Shown here piece by piece: positions 13,239-14,099 of a stretch of DNA of 14,099 nucleotides (positions within the stretch are counted from its first letter, which is position 1; the number at the start of each line of letters is the position of its first letter). The notes under the pieces were generated by a model. That model was not told the DNA's origin. It saw only the letters and a list, made by a program, of their open reading frames with translations, and did no database searches. The position numbers and the translations under genes were made by a program. The stretch is from an uncultured bacterium (lineage in GTDB: Bacteria > Bacillota_I > Bacilli_A > RF39 > UBA660): positions 1 through 14,099 of the forward strand of contig CASEAD010000087.1 in the NCBI GenBank assembly GCA_949285775.1, in the 5' to 3' direction.

Positions 13239-13932
13239 AGAAATATTTATCAGTGAATTAAAAAAATTAAATATCCATATTACTAAAGAACAACTAGATA
13301 ATCTAAATACCTACTATAACTTATTAATAGAAGAAAATAATAAGTATAACCTGACTTCTATTACTGACATAGAACAAGTATACTTAAAACACTTCTATGA
13401 TAGTCTTACCTTAACCAAAATAATTAATTTATCTAACCAAGAATTATGTGATATAGGAACAGGAGCAGGATTCCCAGGTATAGTCCTTAAAATAATATAC
13501 CCTAATTTAAAAATAACACTAGTAGAATCTAATACTAAAAAATGTAAATTTATTTCCCTAATAACCCAAAAACTAAATCTAACAAACGTAACTATAATAA
13601 ACGAAAGAGCAGAAATATACTCTAAAAAAGTAAGAGAAAAATATGATATAGTAACTTCCCGCGCTGTAGCGCCATTAAAACACCTATTAGAATATTCTAT
13701 TCCACTAGTAAAAGTTAATGGTGTCTATATTGCAATGAAAGGAAAAGTTGATAATGAATTAATTAATATAGAAACATACTATAAAAAACTATCTATAACA
13801 GAAACCAAAAAAATAGAATTTAAATTACCAATAGAAAACAGCACTAGAACTCTTATTCTATATACCAAAAATAACATTACCAGTCTCAAATACCCTAGAA
13901 ATTACAATGAAATAAAGAAAAGAAGTTTATAA
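13231..13932 (+). CDS. rsmG: 16S rRNA (guanine-527-N7) methyltransferase RsmG (GidB)
   Basis: Methylates G527 (E. coli numbering) of 16S rRNA using S-adenosylmethionine; loss gives low-level streptomycin resistance in several bacteria. 233 residues, family length. N-terminal helices with NNKYNLTSITD (37-47) and KHFYDSL; the SAM-binding motif CDIGTGAGFPGI (73-84); LVESNTKKCKF as the second Rossmann strand; TSRAVAPL downstream, typical of the family. AAGGAAG (13217-13223) precedes the ATG by 7 nt inside the end of mnmG, so both are translated from one mRNA. In many Bacillota noc or parAB come next; they are not in the window. Confidence 0.97.
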   Translation: MNKEIFISELKKLNIHITKEQLDNLNTYYNLLIEENNKYNLTSITDIEQVYLKHFYDSLTLTKIINLSNQELCDIGTGAGFPGIVLKIIYPNLKITLVESNTKKCKFISLITQKLNLTNVTIINERAEIYSKKVREKYDIVTSRAVAPLKHLLEYSIPLVKVNGVYIAMKGKVDNELINIETYYKKLSITETKKIEFKLPIENSTRTLILYTKNNITSLKYPRNYNEIKKRSL

Positions 13933-13981
13933 CAAAATTAGACATTTCTAAAAAAATAAAAAATAAATTTCTCTTTTTTTA

Positions 13982-14010
13982 TTGAAAAATCTTTTAATTT
14001 ATTGTATTAT
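13982..14010 (+). promoter_or_regulatory. Putative promoter downstream of rsmG
   Basis: TTGAAA (13982-13987), 17-nt spacer, TATTAT (14005-14010): each hexamer matches the consensus at five of six positions. The predicted start is near 14017, giving only about 68 nt before the hairpin at 14040-14084. Confidence 0.55.
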
Positions 14011-14039
14011 ACTCTCAAGTTTGACAGTTGTATAAAGTT

Positions 14040-14084
14040 AAAAACTCACAAACCCTTTATTTATAAGGGAATGCGAGTTTTTTT
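14040..14084. terminator. Two-tier hairpin with T tract at the right edge
   Basis: Inner stem CCCTT (14053-14057) with AAGGG (14065-14069), loop TATTTAT; a 3x3 internal loop; outer stem ACTC (14044-14047) with GAGT (14075-14078) plus C14049-G14073. Seven T follow on the plus strand and five on the minus strand, so it may work both ways. It could end a short transcript from 13982-14010, act as a leader attenuator, or end a convergent gene beyond the window. Confidence 0.7.
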
Positions 14085-14099
14085 GGATTTTAAAAAATG

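Noticed and set aside
13955..13983. Hairpin after rsmG as a terminator (AATAAAAAA with TTTTTTATT)
   Set aside because: A 9-bp stem of A/T pairs only is expected by chance in such AT-rich DNA; termination of rsmG here cannot be supported.
14021..14036. TTGACA followed by TATAAA as a promoter
   Set aside because: The spacing is only 4 nt; the pair TTGAAA/TATTAT at 13982-14010 has the right geometry.
1..14099. CRISPR array, insertion sequence, tRNA or rRNA genes
   Set aside because: No regularly spaced repeats, no transposase reading frame with terminal inverted repeats, and no cloverleaf or rRNA-like sequence were seen.

Overview
The window is the replication-origin region of a very AT-rich, low-GC Gram-positive bacterium (Bacillota). 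The gene order gyrB-recF-dnaN-dnaA // rpmH-rnpA-yidC-jag-mnmE-mnmG-rsmG is the classical Firmicutes oriC neighbourhood, and YidC is a lipoprotein as in Gram-positives. UGA is a stop (it ends dnaA) and Trp is UGG, so this is not a code-4 Mycoplasma. An uncultured Bacilli/Mollicutes-related lineage is the best guess; the genus cannot be told from the sequence alone.

Left arm (1-5402, all on the minus strand): 5' part of gyrB (cut by the window edge), recF overlapping it by 8 nt, a short gene that I recognise as a ComK-family competence regulator, dnaN and dnaA. The ComK homologue stands where many Bacilli carry the small S4-domain gene yaaA, and it forms its own unit between the dnaN terminator (2710-2743) and its own terminator (2147-2184).

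Origin: DnaA boxes lie in two clusters, upstream of dnaA (5451-5788; three perfect TTATCCACA plus several near matches) and in the dnaA-dnaN gap (3925-4028; two perfect boxes, one in the loop of a perfect 10-bp inverted repeat). This is a bipartite oriC of the Bacillus type. A bidirectional hairpin at 5803-5843 closes the right side.

Unexpected gene (5866-7620, minus): a complete HerA-type (DUF87/FtsK-HerA superfamily) hexameric ATPase sits between oriC and rpmH, with its own promoter and terminator. It has no NurA, SIR2 or other known partner in the window. It is the only gene oriented head-on to the fork expected from the mapped boxes.

Right arm (7725-13932, plus strand): rpmH from a consensus promoter; rnpA-yidC-jag as overlapping, coupled genes (RNase P protein, membrane insertase, KhpB/Jag RNA-binding protein); mnmE and mnmG, the two subunits of the tRNA wobble-uridine modification enzyme, each with its own extended -10 promoter; and rsmG (16S rRNA m7G methyltransferase), coupled to mnmG. 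The last 120 bases hold a promoter followed by a terminator-like hairpin, which could make a short RNA or a leader for a gene beyond the window.

The most notable observations are the origin-linked comK with a repeated operator-like motif, the orphan origin-adjacent HerA ATPase, and the structured DnaA-box element between dnaA and dnaN.
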